This document shows positions 1 through 11,600 of a stretch of DNA of 64,000 nt, one piece after another. How positions within the stretch are numbered: position 1 is the stretch's first letter; each line of letters starts with the position of its first letter. The DNA is taken from positions 124,001-188,000 of the forward strand of contig NZ_QFOB01000003.1 of assembly GCF_003248515.1 (NCBI RefSeq). The letters run 5' to 3'. The notes under the pieces were generated by a model, which saw nothing but the letters and a program-made list of their open reading frames with translations, did no database searches and was not told where the DNA came from. Source of the stretch: Sphingomonas sp. (GTDB taxonomy: Bacteria; Pseudomonadota; Alphaproteobacteria; Sphingomonadales; Sphingomonadaceae). The position numbers and the translations under genes are program-made.

Positions 1-1
1 G

Positions 2-736
2 ATGCTGCCCGATCGCGTGGTGCCCGAATTCATCGATGGCCTGGATATCCTGCGGATGACGCGATCCGGCATCCCGCATTTCGGCGAGCTTTCCGATCGG
101 CTGATGAAGGCCACGGGGTGGCAAATCGTGGCCGTCCCGGGCCTGGTGCCCGATGATGTGTTCTTCGATCATCTCGCCCATCGCCGCTTCGTGGCGGGCC
201 GCTTCATTCGCACGCCGGATCAGATCGATTATCTGGAGGAGCCGGATGTGTTCCATGACGTGTTCGGCCATGTCCCGCTGCTCGCGCACCCCGTCTTCGC
301 CGATTATATGGAAGCCTATGGCCGGGGCGGGCTGCGCGCAGACAGCATGGGCGTGATCCGGAATCTCTCCCGGCTTTACTGGTATACCGTCGAATTCGGT
401 CTGATCCGGCAGCAGGGCGCGCTCCGGCTTTACGGCGCGGGCATCGTTTCCTCGCACGGCGAATCCCTCTTCGCGCTCGACGATCCCTCGCCCAACCGGC
501 TCGGCTTCGATCTCGAGCGGGTGATGCGGACGCGATATCGGATCGACGATTATCAGCAGACCTATTTCGTCATCGACAGTTTCGAGGATCTGCTGCGTCA
601 GACGATCGAGACGGATTTCGCGCCGCTTTATGCCAAGCTGGCGGACGGACGGGAGATCGAAGCGGACGCGATCCTGCCGGGCGATCGGCTGCTCACGCGC
701 GGCACGCAGGCCCACGCATCGCCCCCCGCCGCATAG
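2..736 (+). CDS. phhA: Phenylalanine 4-monooxygenase, 5'-truncated by window edge
   Basis: Converts L-phenylalanine to L-tyrosine with tetrahydrobiopterin, O2 and non-haem Fe(II); cytosolic. The visible 244 residues include the family core: PEFIDGL near the start, the iron-binding HDVFGH box inside EPDVFHDVFGHVPLL (about residues 84-98), and the downstream WYTVEFG stretch supplying the third ligand Glu. Bacterial enzymes of this family are about 260-300 aa and have roughly 45 residues before the PEF.DGL motif, so the first ATG here (base 2) is an internal methionine and the true start lies upstream of the window. The C-terminal tail after the catalytic domain is ordinary. The TAG stop is followed by a 170 bp gap before the TPS locus, which looks like a separate transcription unit. 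Confidence 0.93.
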   Translation: MLPDRVVPEFIDGLDILRMTRSGIPHFGELSDRLMKATGWQIVAVPGLVPDDVFFDHLAHRRFVAGRFIRTPDQIDYLEEPDVFHDVFGHVPLLAHPVFADYMEAYGRGGLRADSMGVIRNLSRLYWYTVEFGLIRQQGALRLYGAGIVSSHGESLFALDDPSPNRLGFDLERVMRTRYRIDDYQQTYFVIDSFEDLLRQTIETDFAPLYAKLADGREIEADAILPGDRLLTRGTQAHASPPAA

Positions 737-822
737 CGCCCGAGACCGGGGGATCGGGCGCGCCGATCACGGCCGGTCGCGTTCACCATCTTGTTTCTCG
801 CAAAATCCCCGAATGGCGTTAG

Positions 823-837
823 GAGAATATCATTCTC
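823..837. promoter_or_regulatory. Perfect inverted repeat upstream of the TPS genes (candidate operator)
   Basis: GAGAAT-ATC-ATTCTC is a perfect 6-bp-arm palindrome 70 bp before the tpsB start, in the 170 bp gap after phhA. It sits in a locally AT-rich patch, where a promoter would be expected. Size and position fit a dimeric repressor site. No regulator gene is adjacent, and no convincing -35/-10 pair could be assigned. Confidence 0.35.
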
Positions 838-906
838 GCGTGACTCGATCGCCGTCGCCCCGTTCGAGGCGCACGATTCCCGCCGCGCGAACGCCCGGGG
901 GGGTGG

Positions 907-2664
907 ATGCGCAGGTTGTGGGTTTTCACTTCGGGGGCTGCGCGGCTCATTGCCGCATCCCTCGCGCTCGCGTCCCCGGCGTGGGCGCAGGAGCGCGTGC
1001 CGGATAGCGTTCCCAGCCGTGAACAGATCCAGCCGCCGACACCGGAGCCCGATCCTGCGGCCAGAAGCCGCGTTCGCATCGATTCCGGCCGGGCCACCGC
1101 CACGCCGCCCTGCCCGTTCGACACGTCCACCGTCCAGGTCGATCTGCGCACCGTCCGTTTCGTCTCGAGCGACGGCAGGCCGCTTCCCGCCCGGGTGCTG
1201 CGCGAACTGGCAGGGGTGGCCGTGGCGCATCCCGGTGAACAGCCCGTCGCGATCGTCTGCCATATCCGCGATGCCGCCACCTCCGCCCTGCGCCGGGCGG
1301 GCTTCATCGCCTCCGTGCAGGTGCCCCCGCAGGAGATCACCGGAGGCGAACTGGCACTGGCGATCGTGCTGGCGCGCATCGTGGAGGTGCGGGTGCGCGG
1401 CGAGCCCGGCCATTATCGCCGCACCCTGCTGGAGCGTATCGCCCAGCTCAAGGCGCTGGATCCGCTGGACGAGCATGAAGCCGAGAGGATCCTGCTGCTG
1501 GCCGGTGACATTCCGGGGCTCGACGTCCAGCTCGCGCTGCGCCCGGCAGGAACGGCGCCCGGCGCCGTCATCGGCGATCTCACCATCGTCCGGCGGCGCT
1601 TCGCCTTGCTCGGCAACGTCCAGAATTATGGATCGAAGCAGATCGGGCGCACCACCGCTTATGCGCGCGGCGAGATATACGGCCTGCTGACCGCATCCGA
1701 TCTCGCTTATGTCGGCGCCTCCACGACGCCCCGATCGCATGAACAGAAGGTGGGCCAGATCGGCTATATCACGGGGCTCGGCAGCGACGGCGCCACAGTC
1801 GGCGTGCGCGCGAATTACGCTTTCTCGCGCCCGGAGCTGGAGCAGCTGGATCTGCGCTCGCGTTCGGTGATCGGCGGTATCGATCTGACGGTGCCGATCG
1901 TGCGCGCCGTCTCCCACAATGTCACGCTGGGCGGCGGAGCGGAGCTGATCGAGCAGCGCACGCGCATCTACGGAGGCGGCATCTCCACGCCTCTGAACCG
2001 GGACAAGCTCAGGATCGCCTTCCTGAGGGGGTCGGCCAATCTCCGCCAGCGCCGGAGCGACGGCACGGATATCTATGCGCTCGGCGCGAGCATCGAGGTC
2101 CGGCGCGGCCTCGGCATCCTGGGGGCGACGCCACGCGGCACGGACGGCAGCGACGGCGGCTATACCTCGTCCCGCTTCGGCGCCGATCCGCAGGCATGGG
2201 TGGTGCGCGGCACCTTCGATGGCACGGTCCACGCCGGGCCGGTATCGCTGGCGGAAGGCATGCGCGGGCAATGGGCCAATCATCCGCTGCTGAATTTCGA
2301 GGAATTCTCGATCGGCAATCTTTCGATCGGGCGCGGTTACGATCCCGGCTCCAACAGCGCCGATCGCGCGATCGGCGTGCAAAACGAGCTGCGCGTGGAT
2401 CTGCCGCTGCTGCGCGCGCTGCCGATCCAGATCTTCGGCTTCGGCGATATCGTGTGGCTGCGCAATCTCGACATGAACACCACCGAAGGCCATCGCCGCC
2501 TGCGTTCGGCCGGCGGCGGCGCCCGGGTGGTCCTGCCCGGACGGCTGCTGTTCGAAATCACCTATGCGCATCCCTTCGATCGGGCCTTGTCGTTTGACGA
2601 TCGGCCGCCCCCCGCGCGCCTGCTCGCCTCGCTGACGGCGCAGTTCGCGCCCCAGATCCGCTGA
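907..2664 (+). CDS. TpsB-type outer-membrane transporter (ShlB/FhaC/HecB family)
   Basis: Outer-membrane beta-barrel of a two-partner (type Vb) secretion system; it translocates the TpsA encoded directly downstream. The 585 aa protein starts with a clear signal peptide (ends ASPAWAQ, about residue 28). A Pro/Arg-rich linker follows, then POTRA-like segments (about 65-220, including VEVRVRGEPGHYRRTLLERI), and a beta-rich C-terminal barrel ending with aromatic/basic strands. SIGRGYDPGSNS (about 475-485) matches the conserved loop-6 VRGY/F motif of the Omp85/TpsB superfamily. The ATG at 907 follows a G-rich stretch that can serve as a ribosome site. The stop is separated from the tpsA ATG by a single base, so the two genes are almost certainly cotranscribed and translationally coupled, in the usual B-then-A order. 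Confidence 0.9.
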   Translation: MRRLWVFTSGAARLIAASLALASPAWAQERVPDSVPSREQIQPPTPEPDPAARSRVRIDSGRATATPPCPFDTSTVQVDLRTVRFVSSDGRPLPARVLRELAGVAVAHPGEQPVAIVCHIRDAATSALRRAGFIASVQVPPQEITGGELALAIVLARIVEVRVRGEPGHYRRTLLERIAQLKALDPLDEHEAERILLLAGDIPGLDVQLALRPAGTAPGAVIGDLTIVRRRFALLGNVQNYGSKQIGRTTAYARGEIYGLLTASDLAYVGASTTPRSHEQKVGQIGYITGLGSDGATVGVRANYAFSRPELEQLDLRSRSVIGGIDLTVPIVRAVSHNVTLGGGAELIEQRTRIYGGGISTPLNRDKLRIAFLRGSANLRQRRSDGTDIYALGASIEVRRGLGILGATPRGTDGSDGGYTSSRFGADPQAWVVRGTFDGTVHAGPVSLAEGMRGQWANHPLLNFEEFSIGNLSIGRGYDPGSNSADRAIGVQNELRVDLPLLRALPIQIFGFGDIVWLRNLDMNTTEGHRRLRSAGGGARVVLPGRLLFEITYAHPFDRALSFDDRPPPARLLASLTAQFAPQIR

Positions 2665-2665
2665 G

Positions 2666-5600
2666 ATGCGCGGCGCGACGCCCCTCCCCGGATGCCGTCG
2701 TCTCCGCCGGCGGCTGGGCCTGTCGACGGCGCTCGGCACGGGGCTGCTGCTTGGCGTCACGCCCGCGCAGGCACAGACGCTGCCTGTGGAGAGCGACATC
2801 GTCTCGGCCGTGAACAGCGCGGCGAACACCGCCGCCACGATCGACAAGAGTTTCGGCGCCGATGCCGTATCGATCGGCCTGCACGACGTGGCCACGGTGA
2901 TCAACTGGACGCATTTCGACATTCCCGCCGGAAAGTCGATCGGCTTCACCGATGCCACCGCCACGCCCGGCACGGTCGGCCTTTCGGTGCTGAACCGCGT
3001 GATCGGGAGCGACAGCGTCACGCCGGGCACGTTCGTGGTGCCGCAGAGCCGCATCGACGGGCAGCTCAACGCCGCATCGAACATCTCGGTCTATCTCATC
3101 AATTCCTCCGGTATCCTCTTCGGGCCGGGCAGCGTGGTGAATGTGGGCGGCCTGATCGCCAGCAGCCAGGCCTTGCGCGACGCCGATTTCTTCACCGGCC
3201 AGCTCCGCTTCCGTCCCGAGGACGCGCAGGGACAGGCGCTGACCGGCGGCGGCATCGAGGTGAAGGCAGGTGCCACGCTGCGCGCGACCGGGGACAGGAC
3301 GCTGGGCCGCAGCGATCTGATCCTGGTGGGCGCCTCGGTCGCGGTCGACGCGCCATCGGGCAGCGATCCCGCCGCGACGCTGACGGCGCAGACCGGCACC
3401 GCAGCCGCCGATACGGACGGAGACGTGGGCGTGATCGTGGCCGAAGACGTCACCATCACATCGGCGCCGGGCAGCCCGCTCGCGCTCACGATCACCAAAG
3501 GCACCAACGTCAGCGGCGCCTTCAAGGTGAACGGCACGATTTCCGGCCGCAACGTCACTCTGGCGCTGGCGACGCGCGACGCGGTCGCGGATACGTTGCT
3601 TTCAATCGACGGCATGGTCACGGCCACCGGCGTTACCGTCACGGATCGCGGCGTCGTGCTGAGCGCGGATCGCGCGGTCACGGGCGCGGTAGCCCATCTG
3701 CCCGACGATCCCGCCGACATCGGCGCCGTCGCCTCGGCCGATATCGGCGCATCTGTTACCAGCGGCGGCTCGATCGTCACCGCCACCGCCGGCACCATCG
3801 CCGCGCGCGGCGCGCTCAACACGGCCGGAGCGGGGGACGTGACGATCCTGTCCGGCGGGGCGGCCACGCTGGCGGGCAGCGTCACCGCCGGCTCCGACTA
3901 TATCGTCAGCGGCGCCTCGATCACGATCGGCAAGGCTGGCGAAACCGTGGAGCAGAGCGCGGTGGGTCGGGTGGATCTCACCGCCACCACCGGGGGCATC
4001 GTGGCGGCAGGCACGCCCCGCATCACCTCCAACAGCGCCAATGCCGCCTTCTCGCCCGTCAATCGCGGGCTCTTCCTCGATGCCGTGAACGGCGGCATCG
4101 ACCTCTCCGGTTCGTCCCTGTTCGCGGGCACCGACACGACCGGCTATTCGCTCCAGATACGCAACAATGCGGCCGATCCCACGAAGCTTGGCGCGCTCAC
4201 GCTGGGCGATGTCACGGCGCACGGCATCACACTGGCCGGCACGGTGCGGATCGCGACGCAGGGCACCACCGCCTCCTTCGACGGCGGCGTGACGACCGGC
4301 GCGCTGACGCTGGCGGCGGCGGACTTCACGATCGCCGGCAGCGCCGCCATCGGCAGCCTTCACGCCATTTCGGGTGACGCCGCGATCACGACCACTGGCA
4401 CCGGCCATGGCGTGACGATCGGCGCGATCGCGGCGGATGCGGGCGGGGTATCGATCTCGGCGGCAGGCGCGCTGGGCTTCGCCTCCCTCGCCGCGAGCGG
4501 ACAGGCTACGCTCGACGGCGCCAGCATCGCCAGCGGCGGCACGATCGGCTCCGCCAGCCTGTCCGCCACGGCGGCCACCAATGCGACGCTCACCGGCGCG
4601 ATCACCACGACGGCCGGGGATGCCACCATCACCGCGACATCCGGCACGCTGACTGTCAGCAGCATCGACAGCGCCGGGGGGATAACGCTCGGCGCGCCGG
4701 GCACTGCGGGCGATGCGCTGATCGGCGCCCTCTCCACCACCGCCGGCAACGCCACGATCGCCGCCGGGCGCCTCGCCTCCGTGATCGGAGACCTTGCCAT
4801 CCACGGCGATTATGCCGTCAGCGGAACATCGGTGGTGCTGGGCGGCGACCAGAGCGCGACGGGCGCGATCACCATCACCGCCGGCCAATCGATCACCGCC
4901 GGCGGCGCGGGTTCGCTCGCCGCCAATGCCGATGGGCTCGACGATGAGGCCCTGACCCTGAACCTGACCGACGCGGCCCCGTCCGTAACGCCGGTTCTGG
5001 ACCTCCTGAGCGGTGGCGGCCTTGCGATCCACGCCAACGCCAGCGCGGCCAGCGCTTTCCGGATCGGCCTTGCGAGCAGCGATGTCGCGATCCTGCTGGG
5101 CTCGGTGGAGGCCGGCCGCCTCCAGAGCCGGATCGGGACGAGCGGCCCGTGGATCGATGGGCTCACCTCGACGAGCACGAGCGGCATCCGGGCGGGCGAC
5201 ATCACATTGAGCGGCGGGCCGCTGCTGCTGAACACGCCGAACGGTGCGCTGGAAACCGGCCGGCTGACGGCGCCGACCATCACGCTGTCCGCCTATCGGA
5301 TTCTGGCTGGAGACATCACCGCCACCGCCGGATCGATCACGATCGACGGCCGGGGGGGAGACGTGGCCGCCGGCATCCTCACCGCATCGGCCGCGACCGG
5401 CGATATCATCGTCGATGCGAGTGGCGGCACCGAATCCCTCGGCCTCCTCGGCCTGACGGCGGGCCGGGACGTGCTGATCGGGCAGACCGGCGCCTTCGCC
5501 AACGCCTTCACCCTTGCAAGCGCAGGCACCGCCGGGCGCGACTTCAAGCTGACCTCGAACGGCTCGGCCAGCTTTTCGGCGACCATCACCGCCGGGCGCG

Positions 5601-8600
5601 ACATCGCCCTGGGCGGATATGACGGCCTTCAGCTGACCAGCCTCTCCGCCGGTGGCACGGTGACGCTCGCGAGCGATCTTGGCGACATATCGGGCAATGC
5701 CCTGAATGCGCGCAGCGTGGCGATCGACGCCGGCCGCGCGCTCCAGCTCGGCACGCTGACGACCACGGCCGGCGACGCCTCCCTTCTCGCGCGGGGCGGC
5801 GACGCGATCATATCCGGGGCCGTTACCGTGGCCGGCGGCGCCTATCAGATCAGCGGCCAGTCGGTCAGGCTCGGCACGAGCGGCAGCGCGATCGTCCAGA
5901 AAGCGAGCGGCGCGGTCACGATCGAGGCGCAGGGCGGCACGCTCGTCGGCCAATCGGGCCTCACCCTGCAATCGGACAGCGGCGGCGCGGGCAACCTCGC
6001 CCTGACATTGCTCACCGGCGGCACGAGCGGGGGAGACATCTTCTTCGCGGGCACCACCCTGCTCGGCGGATCGGCACGCCAGTCCGATGTGCGGATCGGA
6101 TCACGGATCGCGGGCAATGGCGTGGCGCTGGGCGACGTTGCGGCCGCCAATCTGCTGGGCGCGAGCGGCGGCGCGACCTTCGGCGTGGGCATCGTCCGCA
6201 ATGCCGCCATCACGATCGGCAATGTCGACTTAAGCGGCGCACTGACGCTGCAGGCGAGCGGCGATATCCTCACGGCCGGCACGCTTTCGGCGCGAAGCGT
6301 GACGCTCTCCTCCGGTTCGACGGGCAGCGCCGCCCCGATGTCGGCCGTCTCGATCACCGCACAGGCGGGCGCGGTCACGATCGTTGGCAATGGGGCACTC
6401 ACCGTCAGCGGCGCGATCACGGCCGATGGATCCGGCCTCGGCGATATCAGCATCGATCGTACGGGCGCGCTGGCGATCGGCAGCCTTTCCGCCCAGCGCG
6501 ATCTGCTGATCGGCCAATCGGCGGCTGCGACGAGCCTCACGATCGCCGGTGCGAGCGACGCCGGGCGCAACCTCGCCATCACCAGCAGCGGCGCTCAAGG
6601 CTATGGCGGCCTGGTGCGCGGCGCCGGAAACGTATCGCTGAGGGGCGGTACGCTTGCGCTGGGCGGTGGCGTGACCGCCACCACGGGGGCGCTGGCGCTG
6701 ACGGCGCTGACCGGCAACCTTTCGGTGCCCACGCTGAGCGCCGGCGCGGGCGCGAGCCTCACCGCCGCGAACGGCACCGCCAGCGTCACCGGCGCGGTTT
6801 CGCTCACGGGCGATTATTCCGTCACCGGGAGCTCCGTCATTCTCGGCACGGCCGGCACGACGATCGTGCAGCAGGCGCAGGGTGCGATCACGATCACCGC
6901 CACCGGCGGCACGCTCACCGGCCTTTCCGGCCTCACCCTCCACGCCGACACCAACGGCGATGGCAATCAGGCGCTCTCGCTGGTGACGAGCGGCACGAAC
7001 GGCGGCGACATCGCCTTCGGCAGCGTCACGCTCCGCGCCGGCAACGGCACGCACGGCAGCCCGATCCAGATCCGCTCGCGCCTTGCTACGAACAATGTGG
7101 CGCTGGGAGACCTGAGCGGCGGAAGCCTTCTGGGTGCGGTCGGCAATGCGGCCTTCACCACCGGGATCACGCGCAGCGCCGCGATCACGCTTGGAGACGT
7201 GACGCTTGGCATCAACGCGCTCTCCGGAACCGACAGTTCGCTCCGGATCAGCTCCGGATCGGGCACAATCGCAACCGGAGCCCTTTCCACCACCGGGGCC
7301 GTCCTGCTCGCCTCGAACGGCGCGACCGCGATCGAGACTATCTCGGCGGGCGGTGTCGTGCAGATCAGCGGCAGCGGCGCGCTGACCATTGCCGGTGCGA
7401 TCGCCGCTGCGGGCGGAATCACGATCGATCGCGGCGGCACGATCGCCCTCGCCTCCCTCACCGCCCAGGGCGACATAGCGATTGGCCAAAGCACGGCTCC
7501 GGCAAGCCTGTCCCTGTCGGGCGGCATCACGTCCGGTGCGGGCGGAATCGCCATCAGGAGCAGTGGGGGCCAAGTCTATGGCGCCGCGCTCTCCGCCCGC
7601 AACGCGGTGCGCATCGCCGGCGCTTCCGTCCAGGCGACCGACATCGTCTCCGGGACCAACCTGATCGACATCGCGACATCGGGCGCGACGACGGTCGGGA
7701 CGCTCACCAGCGCCACCTCCGCCACGATCACGGCGGGGAGCGTGGCGACCGTCAGCGGCGCCGTCGCGGCGGGCGGCGCCTATTCGGTGACGGGCGCGTC
7801 GGTGCTGCTCGGCAATGGCGCGGTCCCGATCTTGCAGCGCGCCGAGTCGATCCTCGCCGTCGCGACCAGCGGCGTCATTTCCGGCGGCGCGGGGCTCACA
7901 TTGCGAAGCGACCTAACCGCCACCGGCGCGGGAACCCTCATCCTCGACGGCGCGGGCGGCATCGCGCTCGATTCCGCCGCGCGGCTGGAGGGCGGCGCGG
8001 ACGGCACGGGCGATATCGGCGTGCGGGCCGGTGACGGGCAGGCGATCGCGCTCGGCGTGGTGAAAGCGCGTACCCTGACCGGCGTGGACAGCCTGCACGC
8101 GCTGACGGCCTCGCTCGCGACATCCGGCACGCTCTCTTTCGGTGGCACCGTCACCACACTGCGCACCCTCGATGCCTCCGCCGTGGGCGCGCTCACCACG
8201 GAGCGGATCGACGTGACCGGCGCGGGCCAAGATCTGCGGCTCGCGGCGAGCGGCACGGCCGGCGACCTGATCGCGCTCGGCCCGCTGAACGCGGCGGGCG
8301 CCCTGACGCTCGGCGCCGCGCGCACCCTCCGCTTCACCAGCGCCACCGCGATCGCCGGCGCGGCGAGCGCGATGGCCGGCGGCGCGCTCAGCGGACAGAG
8401 CCTTACCGGGGGCACGACGGCGACCGCGACGGCGGGCGGATCGCTCACGCTGACGACACTCTCGGGCCAGACCGGCGCCTCCGCGCGGGGCGCGAGCGTC
8501 GCTCTGGGCAGCGCGGCCAGCGCCGAAGGATTGCTCAGCCTCGTGGCGACGGCGGGGGACGTGGTGACGCCCGGTGCAATGTCCGCCGGCGCGATCCTGT

Positions 8601-11600
8601 TGCGCGCCAGCGGCGATATCGCGATCGATCAGGCCACGGCCGGCGCGGGGAGCGACCTCATCATCGCCGCCGCGACGAATGTTCGCGGCACGGCGGCGGG
8701 CACGCTCGCGAGCCTGTCGGCCGGTCGCGATATCATCATCACCGCGAGCGGACAGGTGAATCTCGCAGAGGCTGAGGCGGGCCGCGACATCACGATTGAA
8801 GGCGGCGCCCTCTCCCTTGGCCAGACCACCGCCACGACAGGCTCGGCCAGCCTTACCGCGAATGGGGGCGATGCCACGATCGGCATGCTCCTCACGGGTG
8901 CCGCCGCTCACATCACGGCCGACGGGGGAGCAGCCACCATCGCCTCGCTGACGGCCGGCGGCGATACGACGATCCATGCGGGCAGCATCGTCCTTCCGCT
9001 CGCCCGCATCGGGGGCGGCGCGGAATTGACGAGCGTCGCGGGCGGCATCCTCGCAAGCGATCTGATCGCAGGGTCGGCGATGATCGCGGCGAATGGAACC
9101 GCCACGCTGGGGCAGATCGAAGCCAGTTCCGGCGCTCTCGTCGCCGGCTCGCAGGGAGCGCTCAGCGCGACGACGCTGATCGCGCAGGGCGACGGCAGCA
9201 TCAGCGGCGCGACCCTCGATATCGGAACCGCCACCAGCGGGGGAGCGCTGGGCCTGACGACAACGGCGGGCCTCCTCCGGATCACGCAGGCTTCGGGCGT
9301 GGCGGGGCTCTCCATCCTGTCCGCCGGCGCGGCGCAGATCGGCACGGCCATGGCGAGCGGCGGCACCGGCGATCTGGCACTTGCCGCGACCACCCTGCGC
9401 GGCCTGACGCCGGACACGGGAGCCATCCTGTCCGCGGGACGCGACCTGACCGTGAATATCAGCGGCGCGGCTTTGCTCGGGCAGGTCACCGCAGGCGGTG
9501 CGGCCTCCCTCGGCGCCGCAGCCCTCGATCTTGCGGTGCTCGACGCCGGGCAGGCGACGATCCTCGCCAGGTCCGCCGCCGCAAGGATCGGCGGAATCAC
9601 GGCCGGCGGCAGCGTGACCATCACGGCCAGCGCGGGCGATGCCATCGTCGCGACGATCGGCGCGGGCGGCGCTGTCTCGCTCGACGCGGCGACCATCGAC
9701 GCGACCAATGTCTTGGCCGGCGGAGCGCTCACGGCACGAAGCCGGGCCGGCGCGCTCGATATCGCCTCCTTCACGGCGACGGGAGACGCGACCCTCTCCT
9801 CCGCCACGGACATGATGATCGATCGGGGCGCGAGCCTGGCCGGCGGCATCGCCATCGACGCCGGTGGAACGTTGGTCGCGGGAAACCTGGCGGCGGCGAC
9901 CCTGCTGCGGACGAACGCGGCCACCTCCACGATCGGAAGCGCACGCGGCGATCGCGTGGATATCACGGCTCGAAGCGGCGCCCTCCGGCTGACCGACGCG
10001 ACGGCGGCGACCAGCCTGATCCTCACCAAGCGGGGAACGACCGGTGGCCTTGCCGGCAGCGGCCCCCTGATCGTGACGGCGGCTTCGGGCGATGCCACGA
10101 TCGACAGCAGCACGACGATCGCTCTGGCCTCGCTGACAGCCGGTCGGGATGCGAGGCTGATGGCTACAGGCGCGATCACCGCCGCGACACTTCAGGCAAC
10201 CGGCAATGTCATCGCCAGCGGCGCGGCACTCACGATCGGCACGATCGCGGGCGGCACGTTCAACGCCGCGGCCGGCCCCGGCGGCGCCGGCCTGGGCACC
10301 GCAACGATCGTGGGCGATGTCACGATCGCATCCGCAGCCAACCTCTCGATCGATACGCTTGTCACCACGAACGGTGCACTGGCGCTGGGCGCCACCAACG
10401 GCTTCGTGCGCGCGACGCGGCTGGACGCGTCAGGCGATATGGCCATCAGCGGCGCCACGCTGGATCTGGCGACGATCTCCGCCGGCGGCACGATCACCGC
10501 GATCGCCGGGGGCGGAGGGGGAACTCTCCGTTCCATCAGCGCGGCTGGCAACGTGAGCGTCGCCTCGGCGGCGGGGCTCACGATCGACACCATCGCCAGC
10601 AGCGGTGGCGCGCTGGCCGTGACCGCCGAGGCTGGCGATCTGGTGCTGGGCAATGGCAGCGCCGCCACGAGCGCCCGCCTTGCCGCCAGCAACATGGCGC
10701 GCGTCACGCAATTGCAGACAACCGGCGACGCCGGGATCAGCGGCTCCGGGCTGGATCTGGCGACCGCGACGATCGGTGGAGCCCTGAATGCGACGGCGGG
10801 CACAGGCGGCGCGACGATCGGCACGATCAGGACGGCCGGCGACGCGACGATCACCGCCGCCGCCAGCCTCGTGATCGATACGATCGCCAGCGCGAACGGC
10901 GCGTTGACACTGACGGCGACCGCAGGCGGCCTGACACTCGGCGACGGTACAGCGGGAACGACCGCGCGCCTGACCGCCGGGGGCGCCGCCCGCGTTTCGA
11001 AGCTTCAGGTGGCGGGCGATGCGATGGTCAGCGGGAATGCGCTGGATCTCGCTGGGGTGACCACCGGAGGGACGATCGAAGCAATAGCGGGCCTGGGCAG
11101 CGCCAAGCTCGGCACGATTGCCGCTGCCGGAGACGTGGCGATTGCCTCGGCGGCGGGGCTGACGGCCACCGCGCTCACCAGTGCGGCCGGCACGCTGATC
11201 CTCACCGCGAACGGCGGAGATATCGTGCTGGGCAATGGCAACGCCGGAAGCACGGCACGGCTCGCGGCCAGCGGCACTGTGCGCGTCGCGAAGCTCGAAG
11301 CGTCAGGCGACGTGATCGCCAGCGGTAGGGCACTCGATTTCGACATCGTAACCACGCGGGGAGCACTCGACGCGACCGCCGGCGCGGACGGCGGCACGCT
11401 CGGCATGATCGCGGTCGCCCGGGATGCCACGATCACGTCATCCGCCGGACTGACGATCGGCACGCTGGCCAGTTCGGGCGGCGCATTGGCGCTGGCGGCA
11501 GCCGGCGGAGATATCGTGCTGGGCGATGGCGGCGCGGGGACGATCGCGCGCCTCACGGCCAGCGGCACCGTTCGCGCTTCCCGCATCAACGCGGGGAGCG

